A stretch of DNA of 64,000 nucleotides. Source: Peptidiphaga gingivicola. Its GTDB lineage: Bacteria > Actinomycetota > Actinomycetes > Actinomycetales > Actinomycetaceae. The notes beneath the pieces were generated by a model. It did not search any database. It was not told the origin of the DNA and worked only from the letters and a program-made list of their open reading frames with translations. Numbering within the stretch: the first letter of the stretch is position 1; each line of letters starts with the position of its first letter. The stretch lies in assembly GCF_001652275.1 (NCBI RefSeq), contig NZ_LVZK01000001.1, positions 310,001 through 374,000 of the forward strand, in the 5' to 3' direction. Positions 17,125 to 25,863 of the stretch are shown here, one piece after another. Position numbers and translations under genes: made by a program.

Positions 17125-18483
17125 ATGGCCGCCACTTCAGCGTCTGTTTCATACCTCACCCTCGTGGTGCAGGGGGAGAGCCACGACGTCGTCGCGCCGG
17201 CGGGCTTGACGCTCGCGCAGGTCCTCAAGATCCGCAGGGTGCCGCCGGACCTCGTGCCATGCACCGTCGCCGGCGACAAGCTTCCCGGCGCCTTGGTGGT
17301 GGGCCGAGAGATCCGCAACGGGGCCCTCGTCGTGCTCCAACCGCCCGGGCCCGACTTCCAAGTGACCCTCGAGGATTACAAGCCGAACGCCGCATCGCCC
17401 GAGGCAGCCTTTTCCCCCGCCGTCTCGATTGTGGGAATGCTCATCTCCGTGGTCCTGTCGCTCCTCGTCTTCCTCAGGAGCCCGCTCGTCCCGGAATGGC
17501 AGGCGCTGACGGCGGCCGGAACGATGCTTCTCCTCGGCCTGCTCTACTCGCTGCGCCCCAACATGGGGCATCCCGTCTCCGAGACCCTCGCGGCCGTCAC
17601 CTGCGGCATGACGGCGGGTTTCCTGGCGACGGCGTCCAATCCCGACGACGCCAAGTACCAGGCGCTCGTCAGCGCCTTCGCGGCCGCCGGAATCCTCGCC
17701 GCGATGCGGTGGGCGTGGCGCGGACGCAACGACGTCGCAACCGCCCGGGTGGCGGGAGACTGCGCGGCGCTCGGCCTCATAGTCTCCGTGGGCGGCCTCG
17801 CGTTCCTCATCCTCGGCGTCAAGATCGAACTGCTGCTCGCCGGTTTGTTCGGCCTGTCCGCGCCGCTCATACAGGCGCTTCCCGGGTTCTCGATAAGCAT
17901 TCCCGCCGAAAGGCTCATCGACGAGGCGACCATCGTGCGCGAGGCCCGTTCCGTCAGGCACGCCGAGCCAAAGAAACTCGACATGATCACGCCGCAGGAG
18001 ACCGCCGACCTCATCGCGGCCGGCACGGCTCGCAATCGCCTGTGGACCGCCATTCTCTGCTCGACCGCCCTCGTCATGCTGCCGACGATGACCCGCGCCG
18101 CCCTCCGCGGAGGATGGCAGGGCGCTGTGGCGGGGGCCTCGATCGGTTTCGTCGCTCTGGCCTTCCTCCTCGTGCCGCGGGCAGCAGCCGCGATATACGT
18201 TCGCGTCATCCCGAGGGCAACAGTCGCGGCGATGGCCCTCTGCGGCGCAGCGTTCACCGGCGCTCGGGGGCTCATCAAAGAGCCGGTGCCCCCCGTCGTC
18301 GTCCTCACGTGCGTCGCCTTCACGATTCTCCTTGTGAGCATTCCCATTTCCCGCGGCTGGAGGCCCCTTTCCTTCACCCGCATAGCCGATATCGTCCAAA
18401 GCCTCGCCTGCGCCTGGGCCCTTCCCCTGGCCCTCGCGGGAACGGGACTCATCACCCTTGTTCGAACAGGGGGAACTTCATGA
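17125..18483 (+). CDS. eccD: Type VII secretion membrane protein EccD (first copy)
   Basis: 452 residues. The N-terminal 75 form a ubiquitin-like (YukD-type) domain with the strand TLVVQGESHDVV; the rest is about eleven hydrophobic helices, the EccD pattern. EccD lines the pore of the ESX membrane complex and in mycobacteria sits there as a dimer. ATG 17125 follows AAGGGGAAG. It opens the plus-strand secretion operon; the next gene begins 33 bases on and encodes a second, different EccD, so the pore may use a heterodimer. Confidence 0.9.
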   Translation: MAATSASVSYLTLVVQGESHDVVAPAGLTLAQVLKIRRVPPDLVPCTVAGDKLPGALVVGREIRNGALVVLQPPGPDFQVTLEDYKPNAASPEAAFSPAVSIVGMLISVVLSLLVFLRSPLVPEWQALTAAGTMLLLGLLYSLRPNMGHPVSETLAAVTCGMTAGFLATASNPDDAKYQALVSAFAAAGILAAMRWAWRGRNDVATARVAGDCAALGLIVSVGGLAFLILGVKIELLLAGLFGLSAPLIQALPGFSISIPAERLIDEATIVREARSVRHAEPKKLDMITPQETADLIAAGTARNRLWTAILCSTALVMLPTMTRAALRGGWQGAVAGASIGFVALAFLLVPRAAAAIYVRVIPRATVAAMALCGAAFTGARGLIKEPVPPVVVLTCVAFTILLVSIPISRGWRPLSFTRIADIVQSLACAWALPLALAGTGLITLVRTGGTS

Positions 18484-18516
18484 TCCACCCATCCGCCGTC
18501 ACGAATCGAGTGAGCG

Positions 18517-19872
18517 ATGCCTGAGAGAAAAGAAAACTTCATCCGAGCGACCCTCATACACGAGGAGAAGCGGGCGGACATCCTTTTGCCCTCCAACATG
18601 CCGGTGGTCGAGCTCATCCCGAGCGTCGTGCGTCGCTTCGTCTCGGTGACTCCCCGAATGGTCTCGCGAGGGTTCATCCTCACCACCCCCAACGGGCAGG
18701 TCGTGGATCAGTCCCTCACGTTGAAGGCCCAGGGCATCAACGACGGCACGCTCCTCATGCTCTCGCCCAGGGTGAAGGAGATCGAGAAGAAGTACGACGA
18801 TCCGATTGAGGCGGTCGCCGACGTCGTCAACGAAACCAACAGGCCGTGGACGGACGCCGACGCCGCCGGGGTCGCGACCGGAGCGGCCATAACGCTTCTT
18901 GTCGCCTCGGCGATCCTCCTGTGCATGGCGCGGCCCCTGGCGGGAATCTCCATACCGATCATCCTGGGCGGCATGGCGGTCCTGCTGATCGGCGTCATCT
19001 GGGCGCTTCAGCGCGGCGAGCGGCATACCCACGCCGCGGCGCTCGCCCTCGTCTCCTCGGTGATCGTCGGGGCGTGCGGCTTCAGCGTGCCCAATCCACC
19101 CGTCACTTTCGGCCTCGACATGGCGCTGGGCGGATTCTGCTGCTCGATCGCCGCCATGCTGACGATGCCGCTGCTGAGCGAATGGAAGGAGATCATGTTC
19201 GCCCCCGCGGTCGCGGGCATCTCGCTGGGCACCGTCGGCGCGGTCAACATGGCGCTCACCGATTCGCATGAGCGCGTCGCCGTCGTCGCCACGAGCCTCC
19301 TGGGCATCTTCCTGCTCGTTCTTCCCGGGTTGTCGATGCGCCTGAGCAGGCTCGACCAGGCTGACCCGCTTCTGGCTTCGGGCGGCGGAGGCCCGGCTGC
19401 CAATCCGGGCGCCAGGCGCGAAGCCAGGCCGATCAACCCGCGCGTGATCAAAGACCGCTACCTCCGCGGCCGCCGGGCGATGTTCGCGGCGCGATGCGGA
19501 GCGGGCTTCGCTCTGGCCGTCCTCACCCCGTTCACGGTCGCCAGCGGCAAATGGGGCGTCGTCGTCATCGCCGGAATCCTGATCATCCTGACGGTCGGAT
19601 CGCGAGTGCAGTACGCGAAGATGGACGTCATGTCCGAGTACGTCATCGCCGTCCTCGTCTTCGCCATCGGATGCTCCTCGGTGATGATGCTCCACTCGCA
19701 GTGGTGGCTCGGCCTCGTGATCGTCCTGGCCGTCGTGGCTTCCATTCTCATCGCCTACGGCCTGGTCATAGGAAAAACCCCGCAGTGGCTGCGCCAGACG
19801 GCCGACATGTCCGAGACGATTGCGGGAATCGTCCTCATTCCCGCCGCAGTTCTAGCTCTAAGGTTGTGGTGA
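18517..19872 (+). CDS. eccD: Type VII secretion membrane protein EccD (second copy)
   Basis: 451 residues with the same plan as its upstream neighbour: an N-terminal ubiquitin-like domain of about 85 residues (FIRATLIHEEKRADILLP is its first hairpin), a linker, then about eleven membrane helices. The two paralogues differ throughout, so this is not a recent duplication. The charged loop after the fifth or sixth helix is Gly/Ala/Arg-rich. The stop and the next start (eccB) are one base apart, which suggests translational coupling. Known ESX systems usually have one eccD; two in a row points to an EccD1-EccD2 pair. Confidence 0.88.
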   Translation: MPERKENFIRATLIHEEKRADILLPSNMPVVELIPSVVRRFVSVTPRMVSRGFILTTPNGQVVDQSLTLKAQGINDGTLLMLSPRVKEIEKKYDDPIEAVADVVNETNRPWTDADAAGVATGAAITLLVASAILLCMARPLAGISIPIILGGMAVLLIGVIWALQRGERHTHAAALALVSSVIVGACGFSVPNPPVTFGLDMALGGFCCSIAAMLTMPLLSEWKEIMFAPAVAGISLGTVGAVNMALTDSHERVAVVATSLLGIFLLVLPGLSMRLSRLDQADPLLASGGGGPAANPGARREARPINPRVIKDRYLRGRRAMFAARCGAGFALAVLTPFTVASGKWGVVVIAGILIILTVGSRVQYAKMDVMSEYVIAVLVFAIGCSSVMMLHSQWWLGLVIVLAVVASILIAYGLVIGKTPQWLRQTADMSETIAGIVLIPAAVLALRLW

Positions 19873-19873
19873 C

Positions 19874-21241
19874 GTGGCATCGACGAAAGACATCCTCGAC
19901 GGACAGCGTTTCAACCGTCAGCGCTTGGTGACGGCCTTCACCTCCGGGATGCCCGGAGGCCGCGAGCTTACGCCCATCCACCCGTGGAAGGGCATCATCG
20001 CGAGCCTCGTGATCACAGCCCTGGTAGTCGGCGGGGCGTGGATATCGAAGCTGTTCGCCCCGTCCCTCCCCGACGGCTGGAAGAACGGCAACCTCGTCAT
20101 CAACTCGTCGAACGGCTCTCGGTACGTCTCCATCGAAGGAAAGCTCTACCCCGTTCTCAACGCTTTCTCGGCCCACCTTCTCTTCCCCAACCTCAAAACG
20201 ATCACCGCGAACGACGACGCGCTGGCGACAGCCCCGCTCGGCCCCGTCGTCGGCATTCCCGGCGCCCCGGACAAGGTTCCCGCCGCCGACAAGGTCAGAA
20301 ACGCGGACATCACCGCCTGCATCTCCAGCAACGACTTCCTGTGGAAGGGCGTGAACATGAAGGAAAAGGTCACCTCAGCGAACGGGGCCGCGCTTTTCGT
20401 CGAGAGCAACCACGTGAAGTACCTCATCGCGGGCGAGTATCGCTATCCCTTCAGGGAGGGCGAGGGCGAGAACCCGAAGGCCGAGCGCATCCTCGAAAGC
20501 TTCGACATCGACGACGCCAAGCCGATCCAGGTCAAGGCCGCGTGGCTCAACCTCTTCAAGGAGGGCGAGCCCCTCACTCCCCTCCAGATCGACGAAGGCA
20601 GGGGCAATGTGAGAGTCGAAGGGATCGATCGGGAGTACCCCGTCGGAACGATTCTCAGAGAGGCCGACGAAGAGAAGGGCACAAAGTACTATCTGGTTCG
20701 CAAGGACGGAAAGCTGCAGCGCATGTCGACGACGGCCTTCCACATGTACACGCTCTCATCCTCGGGCCGCGACGCCACGCCATCGAAGATCTCCTCCTAC
20801 GACAGGGGTCGGGCAACCTTCAACGATGAGAAGCTCATGCCCACGTGGCCCGAAGACATCCCGTCCCTCGTGAACAACTCGACGTCGAGGCCGTGCGCAC
20901 ACGTCGCCACGGGGCAGAGCACGAGGCTCATGGTGAGCAACAGCATTCCCCGCCTCACCTCCGATCGCGTGGAGGTCGCCTCCCAGACGGGGGCCATCGT
21001 CACCCAGCCGGGCAACAAGGTAAAGCGCTACCACCTGATCGACGAGGACGGCCTCGCCTACGAGATGGACAACTTTGAGAAAACCGGCGAATCGCTGGGG
21101 TATAAGAATGTGACTCCGCTGGAGGCCCCGCCCGAGTGGATGGATCTGTTCAGCTCTGGGAAAGAGAAGACTCCGACGCTTTCCGTCGAGGCGGCATGGT
21201 CCACCGTCCCAGCCGACGCCCGCAAGGCGGCGAACAAGTGA
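19874..21241 (+). CDS. eccB: Type VII secretion protein EccB
   Basis: 455 residues: a short cytoplasmic N-terminus beginning ASTKDILDGQRFNRQRLVTA, one membrane helix at about 42-62 and a large extracytoplasmic part with the pseudo-repeats of EccB, rich in YxVxxxGKxYPV-like strands. EccB forms the outer, periplasmic-side part of the ESX complex. GTG 19874 starts one base after the eccD2 stop. The protein keeps the paired cysteines of the family (TACISS and RPCAH). It is followed at once by the mycosin gene, the usual ESX order. Confidence 0.9.
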   Translation: MASTKDILDGQRFNRQRLVTAFTSGMPGGRELTPIHPWKGIIASLVITALVVGGAWISKLFAPSLPDGWKNGNLVINSSNGSRYVSIEGKLYPVLNAFSAHLLFPNLKTITANDDALATAPLGPVVGIPGAPDKVPAADKVRNADITACISSNDFLWKGVNMKEKVTSANGAALFVESNHVKYLIAGEYRYPFREGEGENPKAERILESFDIDDAKPIQVKAAWLNLFKEGEPLTPLQIDEGRGNVRVEGIDREYPVGTILREADEEKGTKYYLVRKDGKLQRMSTTAFHMYTLSSSGRDATPSKISSYDRGRATFNDEKLMPTWPEDIPSLVNNSTSRPCAHVATGQSTRLMVSNSIPRLTSDRVEVASQTGAIVTQPGNKVKRYHLIDEDGLAYEMDNFEKTGESLGYKNVTPLEAPPEWMDLFSSGKEKTPTLSVEAAWSTVPADARKAANK

Positions 21242-21267
21242 GATCGAAGGAGGCGAGCGCAGGGAGC

Positions 21268-22668
21268 ATGGACCGGAGAAAGCGAAAAGCCTGGCGCTGG
21301 GCGGCGGCCTCGTCGGCCATCGTCCTCGGCTTCAGCGGGATCGGGGCAACGGCCTCCGCGCAGGTCGGGGCTTCCGCACAGGCCAAGGGACCCGCTCCGA
21401 TGTGGTTTGACCGGCAGAACTGCGAGAAGGATTCGGCCAAGAGCTACAACCCCAAGGACGAAGAAAGAAACACGATCGGCACCTACGCGCTCGATCTGAC
21501 CGAGACTCACAAGTTGACGAAGGGCAAGAAGGCGACGATCGCCCTCATCGACACGGGAATCGCGACGAACAACAACAACCTCAACCCCGCGTTGACCGGT
21601 GCAAGCTTCGGCGCGGGGGTAGACCTCACGGGGGGCAACAACTTCAGGGTCGACAATGACGGCCACGGAACTGCCGATGCCTCCATCATCGCCGCCCAGC
21701 CGGGCAAAACGAGGTCCTTCAGCGGCGTCGCCCCCGAGGCGACGATCGTCCCCGTCAAGGTGGCCAACGAAGAGCCGCAGGAAAACGCCGACGCAGCAGC
21801 CATAAGGGCCTACAAGCAGAGTTTGGCCGCCAACCTCGTCAAGGGGATCAGCTGGGCGGCCAACAACCCGTCCGTCGACGTCATCGCCATACCCATAGCC
21901 GGGGATTCAAGCGCGAGCAACGACGCCCTCAAGAAGGCCACAGAAGACGCGATATCCAAGGGCAAAGTGGTCGTCGCCGCCGCGGGGAACTCGGAGAACC
22001 GGCGCGGCGGGTCTTCTTCGCCGTCGGCCACTTCGACGTCCTCGGCAAGCTCCTCCGAGAATATGCGCTACCCCGCCGGATACGAGGGCGTCATCGGAGT
22101 GACCGCGGCAGATTCGCAGGGAAACGTCAACGAGTCCGTCGTCCATTCGGACGCCGTCAAGCTGGTGGCGCCAGGCCAGAACATGATCGTGGCCAACGGG
22201 GCGACGGGCATCTGCCTGACCTCCACGCAAGCCCCGAGCACCAGTTACGCCACCGCCTACGTCGCCGGCGTCGCGGCTCTCGTCAAAGCCCGCCACCCGA
22301 GGGAAAGCGGCAGGATGATCACGTACCGTCTGCTGTCTTCGGCCAACCGTGCGAGCGCCGCCAGTTCGAACAAGGAACGCGGCTGGGGGTTCGTCAATCC
22401 CTACGGCGCGGTCACGATGGTCGACGACGGGCAGATTCCAGGGCCGACGTCGCCCGTCATTCAACGGCTCAAGCCGGTTCCCACCGTGGGCTCCAAGGTT
22501 CCGCCCGAGCCGCACGATCCGCAAGGCAACGGCCGCAAAGTGGGAATCATCTGGGCCGGCGCCGGCGTGGGACTGACCGTGGTGCTGCTCATCTTGGCGG
22601 CGGGGCGCAGCAGAATGGCGCTCAGGCCGCGTGAGGCCGACGACGACGCGGACAACGCCAAGGGCTAG
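21268..22668 (+). CDS. mycP: Mycosin: type VII secretion-associated subtilisin-like protease
   Basis: 466 residues from ATG 21268; a GTG at 21239 that overlaps the eccB stop (GTGA) is an in-frame alternative. A signal peptide (about 1-31) leads to a subtilase domain with Asp in ALIDTGI, His in NDGHGTAD, oxyanion Asn in VAAAGNS and Ser in APSTSYATAYVAG, where the usual GTS is STS. A C-terminal helix (WAGAGVGLTVVLLILAA) anchors it with a short cytosolic tail, as in mycobacterial MycP. Mycosins stabilise the ESX complex and trim some substrates. Last gene of the core operon. Confidence 0.92.
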   Translation: MDRRKRKAWRWAAASSAIVLGFSGIGATASAQVGASAQAKGPAPMWFDRQNCEKDSAKSYNPKDEERNTIGTYALDLTETHKLTKGKKATIALIDTGIATNNNNLNPALTGASFGAGVDLTGGNNFRVDNDGHGTADASIIAAQPGKTRSFSGVAPEATIVPVKVANEEPQENADAAAIRAYKQSLAANLVKGISWAANNPSVDVIAIPIAGDSSASNDALKKATEDAISKGKVVVAAAGNSENRRGGSSSPSATSTSSASSSENMRYPAGYEGVIGVTAADSQGNVNESVVHSDAVKLVAPGQNMIVANGATGICLTSTQAPSTSYATAYVAGVAALVKARHPRESGRMITYRLLSSANRASAASSNKERGWGFVNPYGAVTMVDDGQIPGPTSPVIQRLKPVPTVGSKVPPEPHDPQGNGRKVGIIWAGAGVGLTVVLLILAAGRSRMALRPREADDDADNAKG

Positions 22669-23946
22669 CCGACGCCAACGCGAGGGTTAGTCGTCGCCGA
22701 TGTGAAAGACTGGCTGCGCGAAGGCAAAGAGGGCTCCAAAGGGCTTGTCGCGCAAAATTTTCCGTCCAAAGGGCGGCCGCCCGGGGACACTTTGATTGCC
22801 AAGACGCGGGGAGGAACTGGCCACAGGTCTGCTGTTGTTTTGGTTGTGGGTTTGTGTTTAGGTTCTGGTAGGTTTGGTCGACGGTTGGCTTGTATGGCGT
22901 TGTGCCGTGCTGGAAGGATGGCCGTCGTGGTCAGGGAGCATTCCGAACAGTTTGGGCGGGATGCGGTGGCGCTGGTCGAGTCTGCGAGTTTCCCCAACGG
23001 GCAGGTTGTCGCCGATCTGGAAATCTTCCGCTCGAGTCTGCAAGTGTGGCTGCGGGAAGGGCCGGCTTGCCTCGCGCGGCCTGTCGCACTGGCCTGCTCA
23101 CACGCGATCGCGCCGCCATGGGCACCGCCAAGGCCCGACGGCCGACGCCCCGCCCGGTCGGGAAAAGTCTACATGCGCGCGTCAAAGACCTATGAAGCGG
23201 CAGAACAGCCGGCCACAGCATCGGCCGGCCGGCGGCTTCAGGCTTGTCAGCCAACGCGCTGTCGACAGCCCGCCCGGCTGGGGCATCGACTGGCGCAATC
23301 ATTCACTTGCGATCGCGGATCCCAGTCCCGCACGGCGGCTTTCACGGCTATGATCACAACCCACGAACCCGGCCTCTTCCACGGAAGCCGTCGGAGACGG
23401 CGCCCCGGGCGCAGCCACGGAAACCCTTCGTTCTGCCCGCGCCTTGAACTCATCCGAGCATTTCTGCTGACCGGACTCGATCCTATCGACTTACACAACA
23501 TACCTCCTAAGTCCCACAAACACCGCACCCTCCAGGGAGCCCGGGTGAGCTTATCGAGTTTTCGTGTGAAAGCTGCTTGCGTCAGCCACCGACAGAGGCG
23601 AGAGCCCCCTGGCACAGCAGACGAACTTGTCTGGAGACAGCTCCCCTCTTGTGACTGATCATGTGCTGAAGTGCTTAGTTGAACACTTGATTCAAACACT
23701 TTGCCCGCAAACACAAGAAAAACTCAAGATCGCACAAGCATGAAGAACCAGATGAGCGCATATGCGACCCTTCTGAGCGCACTCTTCGACCAGTAGCGTT
23801 CAATTGAGTTCCGCACCTCGCGTTGTTAGCATTGCGGACACAAGCCGATTGATCACGGTAAAATTACATAAAGTTATTGAGCAAGATCGTGATGATTGGA
23901 CCACGAAACAGCCCTATAGGGGCACCTAGGTTAAGGAGCACGCATA
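22669..23946. other. Gene-poor boundary region, AT content rising to the right
   Basis: About 1.28 kb without an intact gene between mycP and the next unknown gene. It contains an IS3-type transposase remnant (22918-23061, listed separately). A 318-codon frame over 22702-23658 shows transposase likeness only in that part and nothing recognisable elsewhere. From about 23660 the base composition becomes clearly richer in A and T, continuing into the next gene. The region looks like a former insertion site. Confidence 0.5.
22918..23061 (+). pseudogene. IS3-type transposase OrfA remnant
   Basis: An ATG with GGAAG just upstream opens a segment reading EQFGRDAVALVES, then a V-x-x-L...S-L-x-x-WLRE pattern, about 48 residues. 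This is the helix-turn-helix of IS3-group OrfA (EEFRRDAVALV... S..TL..WVR). After about 23061 the similarity ends and no OrfB or inverted repeats are visible. It is a decayed fragment of an insertion sequence at the edge of the secretion cluster. Confidence 0.5.
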
Positions 23947-25581
23947 ATGGAAAACGGCGACAACTTCGAAGCCGAACTTACACGAAAAGTCGGCGCGCTA
24001 AAACGAGCGGCAATCGACGCAGCCATAGCAGGAGGAGCATTCAATCGGTTCACAGTTGGCAAGGACTCTTATGAGATGACCGCTATGATGAGCGGAACGA
24101 CCAAACTCCTCTACAAAGTAACTCGACCTGATGAGAATGGTTCCGGCGGAGGCGAGATGACTATAACGGAGGATCCCGGCGGCAATCGCCCGGCGTATGA
24201 CGCTATGGCGAGAAGCCAGAGTGAAAAGATCAAAGCGCGTTTCGATTCCATACGTAAGGAGATCGACGACATCATCAAACCATGGAAAACTTTACCCGAT
24301 CCTTCGGCCATCGCCAACGACTGTGACGCTTACGCCGCAAGCGTGACGGCGCAACTTGCCTTATCCGCTGAGCAGATCAAGATTCCGGACACGAAGACAC
24401 TGCCAGAACCGGATCCAGCTACATCTTCTGTCGACACTTCTTCGGCTACGTACAGGCGACCCGGCCCAATGGGGACACGCCTTTCGATAAGCAGGCCAAT
24501 GAATGAATTAAAAGGTTCAGCAATGGACACTTTTAGTAAGACTTTTCAAGATAAGCTGCCTTTAATTGTCAAAGACTTGTGCTACGTTTCGAGCATCCAC
24601 TGTTGCACGCTCGCCGCAGAGTACGGTTTTTTCAAGAAAGCTAGAGAGAAAGTGATCGAGATGGTTACAAGCGCTACCGACACTTTTAATAAGATAGCAA
24701 AAACAAAAGGTTCAGTCGATAGCACGATGTTGTTGAATGTCATCGGCTGGGGCCTTAGCATTTTAGCTCTCCCATGGGGAGGAGGAACGTCATTGGCTGC
24801 AGCGACGGGTCTATTGACGTTGACGATAGTCAAGGATACTACTAGTGCGCCGCCGAACCGAAAGGCTTCCGTTTCTTCATACGAGGATATGAAGAAAGAA
24901 CTTGAGGAAAGTTTTAAAGCGTTGAAAGAAGAGCTGAAGAAGGGAGAAAAAGCGGTGAGTTCAACTTTAAAGGAGAATCACACAAGGGCTCGTGATGACA
25001 AGAAAGCAGATTTTGAGAGCGCTTCACTTCATCTGGTTCCGTCCCCGATTGTCAGCGGGGCAAATGAGCTGCAGATGGACGATGATAATGTTAATAAAGT
25101 ATCGACCCAACTTCTCAGCGTTGCCGACCTGCTGGAGGAGGCGGCTGCAGGCATAGGAAAGATTCCGATGCGAGTTCATCGCGACGGCTTTATAGGCTTA
25201 GGCGAAAACGGACCAAGCTCGGAGTACGACTCGTTTGGACAAATGCTTCACGAGTTGCTTCTCGATTTGAAATGGCAGATAGAAGAAGGCGTTATAAACC
25301 TCAAACTCGCCCTGAACGATTTCAAAGAACAAGATGAAAGCTCTCGTGCCGCCCTCGAAGATAATGCATCGGCTATAAAAGCAGGTAGCGGCGTTGATCC
25401 TTGGGACGATAAGAGGCAAACGGAAAAAGACATGCACAGGGATCCCTATTTTGCGGACCGTGACGACCATGATCCTCATACCCCGACTCAAGACCCCTCT
25501 AGACAGGAACTTGGTGAAGAGATGAAACGACGCAAGGATGAGGGCCGCCCCAGTAAGCCCAAGGTGATTAACAACTGCTAA
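23947..25581 (+). CDS. Unknown protein, candidate type VII secretion substrate
   Basis: 544 residues with AAGGAG upstream of ATG 23947. Base and codon use are much more AT-rich than in the neighbours, a sign of transfer. No signal peptide. The N-terminal 130 residues are charged and helical. A moderately hydrophobic stretch (MLLNVIGWGLSILALPW to TLTIV, about 255-290) could touch a membrane. A Lys/Glu-rich coiled coil follows at about 305-345. A helical pair near 415-480 with the spacing of WXG100/EspC-like helices precedes a hydrophilic tail (480-544). Family not recognised. Its place right after the core and facing two ESX-type genes suggests an exported effector or partner; this is inference. 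Confidence 0.7.
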   Translation: MENGDNFEAELTRKVGALKRAAIDAAIAGGAFNRFTVGKDSYEMTAMMSGTTKLLYKVTRPDENGSGGGEMTITEDPGGNRPAYDAMARSQSEKIKARFDSIRKEIDDIIKPWKTLPDPSAIANDCDAYAASVTAQLALSAEQIKIPDTKTLPEPDPATSSVDTSSATYRRPGPMGTRLSISRPMNELKGSAMDTFSKTFQDKLPLIVKDLCYVSSIHCCTLAAEYGFFKKAREKVIEMVTSATDTFNKIAKTKGSVDSTMLLNVIGWGLSILALPWGGGTSLAAATGLLTLTIVKDTTSAPPNRKASVSSYEDMKKELEESFKALKEELKKGEKAVSSTLKENHTRARDDKKADFESASLHLVPSPIVSGANELQMDDDNVNKVSTQLLSVADLLEEAAAGIGKIPMRVHRDGFIGLGENGPSSEYDSFGQMLHELLLDLKWQIEEGVINLKLALNDFKEQDESSRAALEDNASAIKAGSGVDPWDDKRQTEKDMHRDPYFADRDDHDPHTPTQDPSRQELGEEMKRRKDEGRPSKPKVINNC

Positions 25582-25704
25582 ACTCACGGCTTAGAATCCC
25601 CCAGCCTCTACAACGCAAGTACAAAACACGGTTGGGCGGTCTGAAAGGCAAAACAAAGCTAGCACAAGGCACAAAAGCGAAGTGCAAACAGGGTCGGGCA
25701 TAAA

Positions 25705-25746
25705 AAGCGGCGGTGGAACGGAGAAGTCCGTTCCACCGCCGCTTTG
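25705..25746. terminator. Perfect bidirectional terminator hairpin
   Basis: A 19-base-pair perfect stem (25705-25723 with 25728-25746) and GAAG loop, with A/T runs at both bases. It lies between two convergent genes and can end both transcripts. Confidence 0.85.
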
Positions 25747-25863
25747 ACTTATAACGTCTCACTTTCTTGGCTTTATCCGCCAGCATCCTTCATTCACATC
25801 TATTCCCAAGGAATCTACTACACCCCCGTTGCATCTCAATGTCTCCCATTTGGGCAAGCCCCT

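Noticed and set aside
22702-23658. 318-codon frame after mycP
   Set aside because: Only the 48 codons from 22918 resemble a protein (IS3 OrfA); the rest looks random.
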